Shown here in pieces: positions 18,276 through 27,315 of a stretch of 64,000 nucleotides of DNA (the stretch's first letter is position 1; each line of letters opens with the position of its first letter). The notes below the pieces were generated by a model. The model did no database searches and was not told where the DNA came from. It worked only from the letters and a program-made list of their open reading frames with translations. The stretch is from Fermentimonas sp. (GTDB lineage Bacteria; Bacteroidota; Bacteroidia; Bacteroidales; Dysgonomonadaceae): assembly GCA_015478775.1 (NCBI GenBank), contig JADMKP010000007.1, forward strand, positions 558,001-622,000. The letters are read 5' to 3'. The translations under genes were made by a program, and so were the position numbers.

Positions 18276-19427
18276 CTACATCCCTTTAATTACTAAAATT
18301 GGAGTATCTGAATGAAATAACATTCTACGTGCAATTCCTGGATTAAACATCCTTGCAAAAATATTCCTCCTTGAATTTGACAATGAGATCATGTCAATAT
18401 TGTTTTCCGCCGCAAACTTTTCCACCGATTCTTCTAAATTCTCTGATGGATCTATTAATCGGTATTCAGTCTCAATTTGAGGATATTCCTCAGAAAGGTA
18501 ATTTTGGAGACCTGATAATTTAATTTCATTCCATACATCATCTTTTTTTGCAATATGAGCAAGAAATAATTTTATTGGATATGGTTTGAAGAACTTCATC
18601 ATAATATCAAAAGCCTTAAATTCTCGCTCTTGAAAATTTGTAAGAAAAACCAATTTATTTATCTCCGATAAATTTCTTACTTTGGCATCTTCAGGCACTG
18701 CAAATATTGGTATTTTACATCCATCCATTACTTCTGCTGTTACACTACCAATTAAATCAAGTTCTTTTGCATTTTTACCTTTCGTTCCCATTACAATAGC
18801 TACAGGCTTCATCTTTCTTGAATATGAAATTATTTCTTCCTCAGGTAAACCCTCTGCAAGTATAGTAGTATATGTCACATTTGGAAAATATCCGGTTGAA
18901 ATATATTCATCTATTTTTTTATTGAGTATTTTCATTTCCTGCTCAGTTTTTCTCCTAACATCTTGATATAAATCTTTATCAGTAGCAGGTAAGGTAAATG
19001 CATCACTAAATGGCATTGCTGCAGGATAGAAAGGAGTAAAGAAAGCGTGCATCAATTTCACACTACAATTCAAATCTTTGGCAAGCTTAAACCCGAATTC
19101 GCACGTTAGTAATGTGTAATTGGAGAAATCTACTGGTATTAATATTTCTTTGTTGACCCCATCTTCCTCTTCTTCAACTTCAACCACTTTAGAAGTAAAA
19201 TCAACCTGCTCTATTATTCTCAGAGCTCGTTGTAAATCTCTTTCCTTGATTCTGACGCGGACACTGCCCGGAATGGACGGTTCTATTAGATTTATTCCAT
19301 GAATAACAGATTCAATACCCTCAGACTCTAATATAGTTTTTAAAATCTGTGCTTTCTCATAAGTGTGAATAGCTACTGTTACTAGTCTGTTCTCGTTTTG
19401 CTGGTTTTCCTTTTTATCTCCTTGCAT
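18276..19427 (-). CDS. DUF2007-UspA fusion, universal stress protein
   Basis: A 383-residue cytoplasmic protein with two parts. Residues about 12-75 (LVTVAIHTYEKAQILKTILE and a following GSVRVRIKERD) resemble DUF2007, a small putative signal-transducing domain found alone elsewhere. The remainder carries two UspA-like Rossmann domains: the first from about residue 95, ILIPVDFSNYT, with GTKGKN near residue 220; the second from about residue 255, ending ISLSNSRRNI...TPILVIKGM. UspA proteins bind ATP or AMP and respond to starvation or oxidative stress; the second domain's nucleotide loop is degenerate. The ATG giving MQGDKKE was preferred to one 24 bases upstream. Confidence 0.85.
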   Translation of the reverse strand: MQGDKKENQQNENRLVTVAIHTYEKAQILKTILESEGIESVIHGINLIEPSIPGSVRVRIKERDLQRALRIIEQVDFTSKVVEVEEEEDGVNKEILIPVDFSNYTLLTCEFGFKLAKDLNCSVKLMHAFFTPFYPAAMPFSDAFTLPATDKDLYQDVRRKTEQEMKILNKKIDEYISTGYFPNVTYTTILAEGLPEEEIISYSRKMKPVAIVMGTKGKNAKELDLIGSVTAEVMDGCKIPIFAVPEDAKVRNLSEINKLVFLTNFQEREFKAFDIMMKFFKPYPIKLFLAHIAKKDDVWNEIKLSGLQNYLSEEYPQIETEYRLIDPSENLEESVEKFAAENNIDMISLSNSRRNIFARMFNPGIARRMLFHSDTPILVIKGM

Positions 19428-19480
19428 AATATTGAATTTTACATATCTCAAATATTATTTGATGATATAGGATTTATAGA

Positions 19481-19530
19481 AAATAAAAGAAACCAATATT
19501 TGGTATTTTAAAACAATTATTGGTTTCTTT
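19481..19530 (-). terminator. Intrinsic terminator of the small HTH gene
   Basis: AAAGAAACCAAT (19486-19497) pairs with ATTGGTTTCTTT (19519-19530) in a 12-bp stem. On the minus strand the hairpin ends in TTTTATTTT. It separates the HTH gene from the downstream uspA-like gene. Confidence 0.75.
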
Positions 19531-19539
19531 TTTCGATTG

Positions 19540-19839
19540 TTATTCTGCTTGTTCTGTTTGTTCTGCTTCAACAGGATCGGGTTCAGGATAATCATCAAGT
19601 CCCAATATTTTTAATGCCTTATCAAAAATTGTAGTATCATCCAATACAACTATCCCACCATCTGGTCCTGGTTCAATGTGAATACCTGCACTTCTGCCCT
19701 CTTTGTAATTGTATCCGCCAAAATAGTTTCTCACAGTTTCCGGCTTCATATCAAGCTGTGTTGCTATCTGACGGATACTACCATCGGGTAGCTTGTCTTT
19801 CAGTTCTCTTAAATCGTTAAATGAAATTGTTCTTGCCAT
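19540..19839 (-). CDS. Small DNA-binding protein with helix-turn-helix
   Basis: A 99-residue protein widespread in Bacteroidales and annotated there only as DNA-binding. Residues 16-45 form a helix-turn-helix (GSIRQIATQLDMKPETVRNYF). Next comes a conserved GIHIEPGPDGGIVVLDD core, and the tail is acidic (EPDPVEAEQTEQAE). The tail contrasts with the basic head and may be a partner-binding or DNA-mimic segment. It has its own terminator and no same-strand partner within 80 bases, so it is probably monocistronic. Its target is unknown. Confidence 0.75.
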   Translation of the reverse strand: MARTISFNDLRELKDKLPDGSIRQIATQLDMKPETVRNYFGGYNYKEGRSAGIHIEPGPDGGIVVLDDTTIFDKALKILGLDDYPEPDPVEAEQTEQAE

Positions 19840-19972
19840 GGCTTATCATTTTTATGTTTAAAATTCATTCTAACCTCTTATCATGCCCTAAACTTACTAA
19901 AAAATAAAGATACTCCAAACAATTATAAGATAATATTTATAAATTGATACCTTTCAAGTATTATAACAAAAT

Positions 19973-20674
19973 TCAATGAGGTAAAGTTGATAATATAGAA
20001 CTAAAGCAAATCAGCATTATTATATATATTAAAATAAATATGGAAAGAATCTTACCATTATTCGAACTGTATATAGCCATATTGTTAATATCGCATGTGC
20101 TTTTCAAAAGTGATTTTTTCAATAAAATTAAAATAGAATAAAAGATTACTGCTAAAAAAGTTCCTACAATAATTCCAGCTATTATATCCGAAATAAAATG
20201 TACTCCCAGATATATTCTAGTGTAACTGTTTAATGTTGCCCAGAAAATAGATATAATAGTAAACCATCGATATTTGAATGATAAAGAAAGAAAAGCTGCA
20301 AGTCCAAAAGAATTAGTTGCATGACCCGATATAAATCCGAATCTACCACCTTTATAACCATTTATTATATCTACCTGATTCATGAAATCGGGATGGTGAG
20401 TAGGCCTAAACCTTTCAAATAGAGGTTTAAATAAAGAAGAAGATACTTGGTCACTAGCAACGAATACAAGAATTAAAATAATGGTAACAAGAAATCCTAA
20501 TTTAAATGGTGTTTTATAAAAGAGAATAAAGATAATAAATAGGAATAATGGTATCCATACATACCTACCCGATAATGTCCACATTATATTATCCAGAATT
20601 ATAGATTCACTTCCGTTAAGTGCAAAGAAAAAATCTCTCTCTAAAGGCAAAAGACCTTCAATAGCTCTTTTCAT
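19973..20674 (-). CDS. PAP2 family membrane phosphatase
   Basis: An integral membrane acid phosphatase of the PAP2 superfamily, acting on lipid phosphates such as undecaprenyl diphosphate or phosphatidylglycerophosphate. The three catalytic motifs are present: KPLFERFRP near residue 90, SGHATNS near residue 122, and YTRIYLGVHFISD near residue 155. About six membrane helices are predicted by eye. The gene follows the batD/E fusion by 47 bases on the same strand and may be the last gene of that operon. The C-terminal 60 residues form an extra hydrophobic tail. Confidence 0.88.
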   Translation of the reverse strand: MKRAIEGLLPLERDFFFALNGSESIILDNIMWTLSGRYVWIPLFLFIIFILFYKTPFKLGFLVTIILILVFVASDQVSSSLFKPLFERFRPTHHPDFMNQVDIINGYKGGRFGFISGHATNSFGLAAFLSLSFKYRWFTIISIFWATLNSYTRIYLGVHFISDIIAGIIVGTFLAVIFYSILILLKKSLLKSTCDINNMAIYSSNNGKILSIFILIYIIMLICFSSILSTLPH

Positions 20675-20721
20675 ATATTAGATCACAATTAAGAGTAGTT
20701 ATATTTATATTATCTCATTCT

Positions 20722-23400
20722 TTATATTATCTCAATATTATCTTTATTAGTCCAACCTACACTTCCGTTATCTATTTCTATTTCGTACCAGTTTCCATCG
20801 CTGCTTTTAACTTTCACTTTAGAGCCTTCATGAAGCTCAAAAAGTTCATTACTGTTAAGATCCGGAGAAGCATGAACACCAGCTGCACCAACCATAACTA
20901 TTGCATTGTCTCCAAGTATTTGTTCTCTCTTCTGGCTAAAAGAAAATATATTGAAAATAATCACTAAAAGAAATAGAACAATAAAAGAATAAAAAGCAGT
21001 TTTCCTAATCCACAGTACATTTAAAAATAAAAAGACTGCTATTGATAAAACAGCCAAAACAAAAAAGACAATTGCAATGATTGCCCATTCGTTCGAGCTA
21101 TATAAGTTACGAATTGCCTTAAACCAATTAGAAATAAAGATATCCCCGGCAGGAGTAATACGGTCTACTTTACGATTATTAGCAAAACGTAGATTATGAC
21201 GTATATCACTGTCCCCCGGATCAAGCAGTAATGCTCTCTCAAAGTTTAGTATTGCTTTCCCTAGCTGGTTGTCTCTGTAGTAAGCATTACCTAAATTGTA
21301 ATAAAGTTGTGCCGAAACCTTATTATTAGAAATTGATTCGTTAATTACTTTCTCATATAGTTCAATACTTGTTTTAAAATCGCCACTTCTATATGCGTCG
21401 GCTGCCGACGATGCCAAATTACTATCTACGCCTCCTTTATTTAAAATTATAGAAGTGTTTACAGGCTCTTCAATTATATCAGTATCTTGAGCTGATATAA
21501 AAGGTGTCGTAAATATTACAATCGTTAATAATAACGAGAGCATTGGTAATTTATTGGCTTTTCTCTTTTTCAGTCTATCCTCCATCTGACCTATTGCATC
21601 AAGTGTATCATGATAAATTCTATCCATCTCCGCATCACTTTCCACTTGTGCATAGCGTGCAAATTCGCATGTATCAAGTATATTCATAAAGTTATTTGCC
21701 AAATCTCCACTTATCCCATTTTTTAATAACTCTGTCTCGATAATATCTTTAGAAAGTTGGGCAACAGGTATTGCTAGTTTGTCGCTAAAATAGCCCCATA
21801 TAGCCCTTAACACCTCATCGTAGAAATTCTCCTTATTGTGCTCTCTCAAATATTTTTCTGCAAGTTTTAAACGTTTAATAGCTATTTTAGTAGCTTTCTT
21901 ATTACGCATTAGAGCAACATTTGCATTTTCTTTGGCTTTTTTCCTGTTGATTATGAAGTAAATAATTAATAATAAAATTGGAAAAAAATACCATAACCAG
22001 TAATTTATTGACCCCACAAAGAAATTGCTCATAGATACAAAACTTGGTTCACTAGTCTTTAAGAATCGTATATCCTGTTCTACCTTAACATCTTGTTGAT
22101 TGACAAAATTAGTTGCAGAAGTACTTCCAGGATCCCCCTTTGCTATTTGCAAATTATATTCCGGAGTAGAGAGTGTTTGGTAAGAATTTGTGTTAAGATC
22201 AAAATAACCAAATTCAACAGAAGGAATAGTATATGACCCTTCATATCTGGGTATAGCCATATACTCAATCACCCTTATTCCAGTTAACCCGTTAGTAGTA
22301 ACATTAAGCGAATTAGTAATCACTGGATCGTATACCTCAAAATTATTAGGAAAATGCACCTCTGGGCTACGCAATAACTTCATATTACCTGTTCCCGATA
22401 TCTCAAGACGCAAAGTAATTGCTTCGTTTGCTTTAATTTCTGTGGAACTGATGCTTGGATTAAGTGTAAACGTTCCCACTGCGTTTGAATAATTTAATGG
22501 CTTATTCCCTGAAAGAGGCTTTACATTTACATTCAGAGGGTTAGTAACAATGTTCTTTCTCACATCTGCCATAAGTTCCTGAGAACCAAAAAATGTAGAA
22601 ACACTTTTCCCAGATGGAACTGAAAACACCATCTCTATAGATCCTGATGGAATAGTGATCTGACCTGATCTTTGTGGAAATAACAATGTTTTTCGTAAAT
22701 CGGCTGTATAATAATTCCTTCCATTATATCTTTCCATTTTCAATTGTTGATTTGAAGGCATTTCAACCTCTTCAACCATAAAACCCTCGAATTCCGGAAA
22801 TTGAATTCTCCCAAAATTTACAACATTCAAAGTTGTGTATAATCTGAATGTTACAGTAAATCCTTGTTGTTCAAATGGGCTGTTATTAGAAACTATAGCC
22901 CTAATAAATGCATCGCTTTCGGAAACAGTAGCAGAACTAGCTGTTGATGTACCACTGTTATTTCCTGAACTACTTGTCCCTCCTTGAGAAGAACTCTTGT
23001 CGGGAGGCAATACCTCAATAGAAAGTGAATTAGACTGGTAATTACTTCCTTTCACATTAATTGAAGCAGGTCCAATAGTGAAGCTTCCAGTCTTCTTTGG
23101 TACCAAAATATAAGTGTAAGTTACCGATCTCTCAGAAGTAGTTTTTCCATTTATCGTACTTTGACTAAAACTTGTGGAAGTACTGGGTCCGAATAGTACA
23201 TCAAAATCTGCAATATCGGGAAGTCTAAGATCCTTACCTTCTTCATTAAGAATATAACTCAATCTAAACTGTTCACCCTCAACTACAGTAGCAGGCGCAG
23301 AAGCTTTAAAAGCCACTTGAGCTTCAGCTCCAAGTATTGAAATTGAAAAAAAACCAATTAAAAAGAAAAGAAATCTATATATATAGTTTTTGTTGTTCAT
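20722..23400 (-). CDS. BatD-BatE fusion protein of the aerotolerance operon
   Basis: An 892-residue membrane-anchored protein. It has a signal peptide (ending GAEAQ) and BatD-type beta-sandwich domains to about residue 450 (opening KASAPATVVEGEQFRLSY). A membrane helix at about 463-485 precedes a cytoplasmic helical part to about 610. Then comes a second hydrophobic segment ending FISAQ (about 616-635), which looks like the former signal peptide of BatE. TPR repeats follow (YYNLGNAYYRDNQLGKA near residue 693), then two membrane helices (about 760-820) and a C-terminal SH3-like domain (GVHASPDLNSNE, WYEIEIDNGSVGW). In related genomes BatD and BatE are usually separate. No frameshift is seen. 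Confidence 0.85.
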   Translation of the reverse strand: MNNKNYIYRFLFFLIGFFSISILGAEAQVAFKASAPATVVEGEQFRLSYILNEEGKDLRLPDIADFDVLFGPSTSTSFSQSTINGKTTSERSVTYTYILVPKKTGSFTIGPASINVKGSNYQSNSLSIEVLPPDKSSSQGGTSSSGNNSGTSTASSATVSESDAFIRAIVSNNSPFEQQGFTVTFRLYTTLNVVNFGRIQFPEFEGFMVEEVEMPSNQQLKMERYNGRNYYTADLRKTLLFPQRSGQITIPSGSIEMVFSVPSGKSVSTFFGSQELMADVRKNIVTNPLNVNVKPLSGNKPLNYSNAVGTFTLNPSISSTEIKANEAITLRLEISGTGNMKLLRSPEVHFPNNFEVYDPVITNSLNVTTNGLTGIRVIEYMAIPRYEGSYTIPSVEFGYFDLNTNSYQTLSTPEYNLQIAKGDPGSTSATNFVNQQDVKVEQDIRFLKTSEPSFVSMSNFFVGSINYWLWYFFPILLLIIYFIINRKKAKENANVALMRNKKATKIAIKRLKLAEKYLREHNKENFYDEVLRAIWGYFSDKLAIPVAQLSKDIIETELLKNGISGDLANNFMNILDTCEFARYAQVESDAEMDRIYHDTLDAIGQMEDRLKKRKANKLPMLSLLLTIVIFTTPFISAQDTDIIEEPVNTSIILNKGGVDSNLASSAADAYRSGDFKTSIELYEKVINESISNNKVSAQLYYNLGNAYYRDNQLGKAILNFERALLLDPGDSDIRHNLRFANNRKVDRITPAGDIFISNWFKAIRNLYSSNEWAIIAIVFFVLAVLSIAVFLFLNVLWIRKTAFYSFIVLFLLVIIFNIFSFSQKREQILGDNAIVMVGAAGVHASPDLNSNELFELHEGSKVKVKSSDGNWYEIEIDNGSVGWTNKDNIEII

Positions 23401-23415
23401 TGTAATATAAATCGC

Positions 23416-24135
23416 TTACCAGTTTTTATTTTGTCTCCTGTTATTTTCAGCTTGCTCCTCTCTTTCTTGAGCTTTTATCTGATTTACTTTCTCTTGAGTC
23501 TCACGCTCATCCTGCTCTATAGCCTGCAGTAATGCTCTGGCGTTGTCGCGCGACATCTGCTCAGGAGCATCAGGCTGCTCAGCTCGCTTCTCTTGGTCCT
23601 GTTGATTTTGAGGAGATTGTTGCTGTTGTTGATCCTGCTCTTCCTGTTGTTGCTCTTGATCATCCTCCCCATCATCCTGTTGTTGCTCTTCATCCTGAAT
23701 CATTTTCTGAATTACAGCAAGATTATAACGTGTTTCATCATCTTGAGGATTTAATCGCAAAGCCATCTTATACGCTTCCATAGCATCTTTAAGCTCCTTT
23801 TTTCTTAGCGAAGCATTTCCAATATTATGCATCCCAGACGATACATTTAAAGGATCTTCTTGCTCAAGTGAGTTAAAGTTATTATAATACTCAATTGCTT
23901 TGTCCCACTCTTTTTGATTATATAACGTGTTTCCTAAATTATAATTTGCCTCTTGTGAAGTAGGGTTCTCTTCAATTGCCTTTTCATATAAAGCAGCAGC
24001 TTCCGCGTATTTTTGAACTTTATACTCTTTATTACCTTTACGGATATTTTTACGCACCTCTTTTTGTGCTGAAGCTGATATCGGAATCAGTCCCAACATT
24101 AAGGTAAAAAATATATATTTTAAAAACATCTGCAT
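23416..24135 (-). CDS. BatC-like TPR protein
   Basis: A 239-residue exported TPR protein of the Bat operon. The signal peptide ends SASAQ near residue 24. Three TPR units cover about residues 25-140 (ANYNLGNTLYNQKEWDKAIE, then MHNIGNASLRKKELKDAMEA). The C-terminal 90 residues are low-complexity, Gln/Glu/Asp-rich and probably disordered. It sits between batB and batD/E, with a 15-base gap to the latter, and presumably scaffolds the VWA proteins. Confidence 0.88.
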   Translation of the reverse strand: MQMFLKYIFFTLMLGLIPISASAQKEVRKNIRKGNKEYKVQKYAEAAALYEKAIEENPTSQEANYNLGNTLYNQKEWDKAIEYYNNFNSLEQEDPLNVSSGMHNIGNASLRKKELKDAMEAYKMALRLNPQDDETRYNLAVIQKMIQDEEQQQDDGEDDQEQQQEEQDQQQQQSPQNQQDQEKRAEQPDAPEQMSRDNARALLQAIEQDERETQEKVNQIKAQEREEQAENNRRQNKNW

Positions 24136-24202
24136 ATCGTCACTTTTACCGGTTGCTAATAAATACTTTCTCTCAATTATCAGCTGAGTTTAAATTTAGA
24201 AT

Positions 24203-25231
24203 TCAATCTTTACTAAAGATTCTAATGTTACTAAAAATAGGATTTTTTTTATCATAGATAAGAATCTCTATAATAAGAATAGCTAGCAAAATCCATGCAA
24301 AAACACTAAATTTCTCGTCATATTCCGAATAAGAAAGCGAAGATGTTGTTGTTGTTTCCAATTCATCAAGTTGTGCAACTAGTGCTTGAACAGCATTATT
24401 ACTATTGTCGGCTCTAATATACATTCCATGCCCACTTTGAGCTATCTCCATACCCATTTGCTCATTCAATCTCGAAACCACAACATTGCCTTCGCTGTCA
24501 GTCATAAATTGAGTTCCAAGCTCCGCTGAAGGTATTGGAGCTCCATTTGGAGAACCAATACCTATAACATTAATTTGAACACCTTCTTTGGCAGCTGATG
24601 CTGCTATCTCAATAGCGTTTCCCTCGTGATCTTCGCCATCAGTAATAACAACTATTGAACGGCTTATACTCTGATCACTTGAAAATGAAGTCATCCCCAG
24701 GTTTATTGCGTCTCCTATGACAGTACCCTGAATTGGCACTAAGCTTGGATCTATGGTATTTAAAAATATTTTAGCAGATTGAGTATCTGAAGTAAGCGGC
24801 ATCTGCACATAAGCTTCGCCAGCAAATACTATCAACCCCACCTTATCATTACTCCTCACATCAATTAATCTCGATAAAATCTGCTTTGCTCTAGCCAATC
24901 TATTTGGTGAAACATCCTCAGTAAGCATTGAATTTGAAACATCAATAGCAATAACCAGCTCTATACCTTCTTTTTCTATAGTTTGCACCTTAGTTCCAAA
25001 TTGAGGGCGGGAAATCATAAAAATTGCTACGCATAATGCACCAAATATCAGCCAAAACTTAAGATAAGAACGCTTTAGAGATAGCTCCGGCATCATTTTT
25101 TTCAATGTTGATAGCGTACCCATTTTCTGTACATCTTTCCGTTTCTTGATGTTCAGATATACGTAAAGGGCAAGCAACAAAGGCATTGCTGTAAAGAACC
25201 ATAAAAATTCAGGATTTCCGAATCTAAACAT
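24203..25231 (-). CDS. BatB VWA-domain protein
   Basis: A 342-residue inner-membrane protein with the BatA/BatB layout: two N-terminal membrane helices (about 8-28 and 58-78), a VWA domain (about 88-290) and a C-terminal membrane helix (about 305-325). The metal-ion-dependent adhesion site is intact, with DVSNSML near residue 96 and ITDGEDHEG near residue 196. VWA proteins of this operon are thought to work with the MoxR ATPase in envelope protein maturation or stress tolerance. Confidence 0.92.
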   Translation of the reverse strand: MFRFGNPEFLWFFTAMPLLLALYVYLNIKKRKDVQKMGTLSTLKKMMPELSLKRSYLKFWLIFGALCVAIFMISRPQFGTKVQTIEKEGIELVIAIDVSNSMLTEDVSPNRLARAKQILSRLIDVRSNDKVGLIVFAGEAYVQMPLTSDTQSAKIFLNTIDPSLVPIQGTVIGDAINLGMTSFSSDQSISRSIVVITDGEDHEGNAIEIAASAAKEGVQINVIGIGSPNGAPIPSAELGTQFMTDSEGNVVVSRLNEQMGMEIAQSGHGMYIRADNSNNAVQALVAQLDELETTTTSSLSYSEYDEKFSVFAWILLAILIIEILIYDKKNPIFSNIRIFSKD

Positions 25232-25297
25232 TGTATATCATTTGGTTTTTATCTTTTCTATGTAAAAGTATATACTTCATTAAACTTGCTTATAGAA

Positions 25298-26281
25298 CTA
25301 AGGAATATTTCTCAACCATGTTCTTCGTAAAAGTAATTCCATCAGTATTAATGCAAGTGCCAGCAACGCAAATGGTAAAAACACCTCCTTACGTTGTGTT
25401 ACATTTTGCACACTTATAAGATACTTTTCCATTTCATCAATCTCTTCATAAACCTGGCGTAGGCCTTCAGTATCTTGTGCTCTAAAATACTGTCCCCCCG
25501 TCATTACTGCAATATCAGTAAGTGTTTTCTCATCAATATCAACAGGCATATTTTGCATTCTTATACCAAAAGGTGTCTGTACAGGAGTTGGGGCCATACC
25601 TGTTGTTCCTACACCAACAGTATAAACACGTATACCATATGATCTTGCCAAATCAGCAGCAGTGAGAGGAGCAATTTGTCCACTATTATTTGTACCATCT
25701 GTTAGAAGAATCACCACTCTCGAATCAGACTCACTCTCTTTTAGTCTATTCACCGAAGTAGCCAACCCCAAACCTATTGCGGTACCATCTTCAATAATAC
25801 CAAACTCTATTTCGTTTAGTAAGTTTAATAACACTTTATGGTCTGTTGTAAGAGGGCACTGTGTAAAACTTTCTCCTGCAAAAACAACAAGACCAATATT
25901 ATCATTCTTTCTATCTGTAACAAATTCAGATGCCACTTTTTTGGCGGCTTGCAAACGATCGGGTTGAAGGTCTTGCGATAGCATCGAACCCGAAACATCA
26001 AGTGCCAATACAATATCAATGCCCTGTGTTTCGGTTTCTGCCCAACTATTAACAGACTGAGGACGAGCAATTACTATTATTATTGATGCAATAGATACTA
26101 CTCTCAACAAAAATGGCAAATGGCGCATATAAACCCTAAACCCCGGCTTCACTCCTTTAAATGCATTTGTAGATGCAAGTTTAAACGAAGCTTGGGTCTT
26201 CGATAATCTATATACATACCACGCTATTAGCGGGATAAGCAATAGTAACAGATAAAGATATTTTGGATTTAGAAATACCAT
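25298..26281 (-). CDS. BatA VWA-domain protein
   Basis: A 327-residue inner-membrane VWA protein paralogous to BatB. It has N-terminal membrane helices, a VWA domain from about residue 88 with MIDAS motif LDVSGSMLS, a second metal ligand region LTDGTNNSG near residue 193, and a C-terminal membrane helix followed by an Arg-rich end. The stop lies 66 bases before batB. Gene order (moxR, DUF58, BatD-like, batA, batB, batC, batD/E) matches the Bacteroides aerotolerance operon. Confidence 0.92.
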   Translation of the reverse strand: MVFLNPKYLYLLLLLIPLIAWYVYRLSKTQASFKLASTNAFKGVKPGFRVYMRHLPFLLRVVSIASIIIVIARPQSVNSWAETETQGIDIVLALDVSGSMLSQDLQPDRLQAAKKVASEFVTDRKNDNIGLVVFAGESFTQCPLTTDHKVLLNLLNEIEFGIIEDGTAIGLGLATSVNRLKESESDSRVVILLTDGTNNSGQIAPLTAADLARSYGIRVYTVGVGTTGMAPTPVQTPFGIRMQNMPVDIDEKTLTDIAVMTGGQYFRAQDTEGLRQVYEEIDEMEKYLISVQNVTQRKEVFLPFALLALALILMELLLRRTWLRNIP

Positions 26282-26286
26282 TGTTA

Positions 26287-27315
26287 TTACTCTTTATTCA
26301 ACTCTTCCTTTGTGGGTATAGGATCAGGCTCCTTTGTTTGGTTCACAAAGAAATATGCATTTACCATGCTGAGATCATTCTCATCTGGATATGGCTTATA
26401 TTTTGCGAATTTAACCAAATCTGCTGTAGATAATATCTGTTTAAGATTGTCATAAACAGAATCCACATCAGATATCTGTCGTATATTATCAAGTATTTCG
26501 CCCGATGTCATTTCCATCGCGTTAATTCCTTCTCTTTCATAAATATAACGACGTAAAATATCTGTAAGCTTACTATAAAACTCTTTTTCTCTTCCCTGCA
26601 GCCAAATCTTTTCAGATTTTAATTTATCAAGTTCGTTAGCTGCTCTTACATGTGCTGGCAATACTACAGGTGGTGTAAAGAAAAACCCTTTTTTCTTTTT
26701 ATTTACTATCAAATAAATAATAAGACCAATTAGTGCTAATAAAAGCGCAATACCAATTACCAACCACAAAATCCATAGAAAGTCAGTCCATACAAAAGGT
26801 GCTTTCTTAATGGGCTTTATCTCATTAATTTGAAGTTGCTTAAAATCGATAGAATCAGTTTCACCTCTATTAATTTTATCCAAATAACTCAGAGTAGAAT
26901 CCGAAAGTTCGGGTGAAGTAACTTTTAATCCAAAAGAATTAGAATAGATAGTATCAGTTCCATCAAATATTGGCAAAGAAGGCACATAATACAGAGTAGA
27001 ATCAAAAGATGTAACAACATATTTAAAATTAAGAGTCATTACATTATTCTCTATAACTGTATCGGGTGGGAGCATTGCTATAACTTCAATACCTGGAATG
27101 ATCTCTTTCTCATATACAGGAAAAGAAATTACTTTATCTTTAGGTGTAATTACCTTCAGATCTATTAAAGCCTGTTCTCCAATTAATATCTCTGTTGGTT
27201 GAATTGTTGCATGGGCCGATGCCCGCTGACCCACCACTGGAGTGGCTACAAATACTGAAAGAGCAATAAATATTACCCCCTTGATAAATTTTATATGTAA
27301 CCCACTTCTATTCAA
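26287..27315 (-). CDS. Bat-operon membrane protein (BatD-like)
   Basis: A 342-residue protein with a signal peptide ending VVGQ (about residue 29) and a periplasmic Ig/BatD-like beta domain (about 32-135, opening ASAHATIQPTEILIGEQA). A membrane helix at about 182-205 precedes a cytoplasmic helical domain containing FYSKLTDILRRYIYEREGI near residue 248. That helical domain resembles the one in the BatD part of the neighbour, which suggests shared ancestry. It starts with TTG overlapping the DUF58 stop as TTGA, implying translational coupling. Confidence 0.8.
   Translation of the reverse strand: MNRSGLHIKFIKGVIFIALSVFVATPVVGQRASAHATIQPTEILIGEQALIDLKVITPKDKVISFPVYEKEIIPGIEVIAMLPPDTVIENNVMTLNFKYVVTSFDSTLYYVPSLPIFDGTDTIYSNSFGLKVTSPELSDSTLSYLDKINRGETDSIDFKQLQINEIKPIKKAPFVWTDFLWILWLVIGIALLLALIGLIIYLIVNKKKKGFFFTPPVVLPAHVRAANELDKLKSEKIWLQGREKEFYSKLTDILRRYIYEREGINAMEMTSGEILDNIRQISDVDSVYDNLKQILSTADLVKFAKYKPYPDENDLSMVNAYFFVNQTKEPDPIPTKEELNKE

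Noticed and set aside
20700-20745. Repeated ATATTATCTCA motifs between PAP2 and the batD/E gene
   Set aside because: Two or three short AT-rich copies, partly within the 3' end of a coding sequence; likely chance in this base composition.
23580-23700. Gln-coding CTG/TTG-rich repeat in batC as a mobile or CRISPR-like repeat
   Set aside because: It is simple low-complexity coding sequence for a Gln/Glu tail, without regular unit length or spacers.
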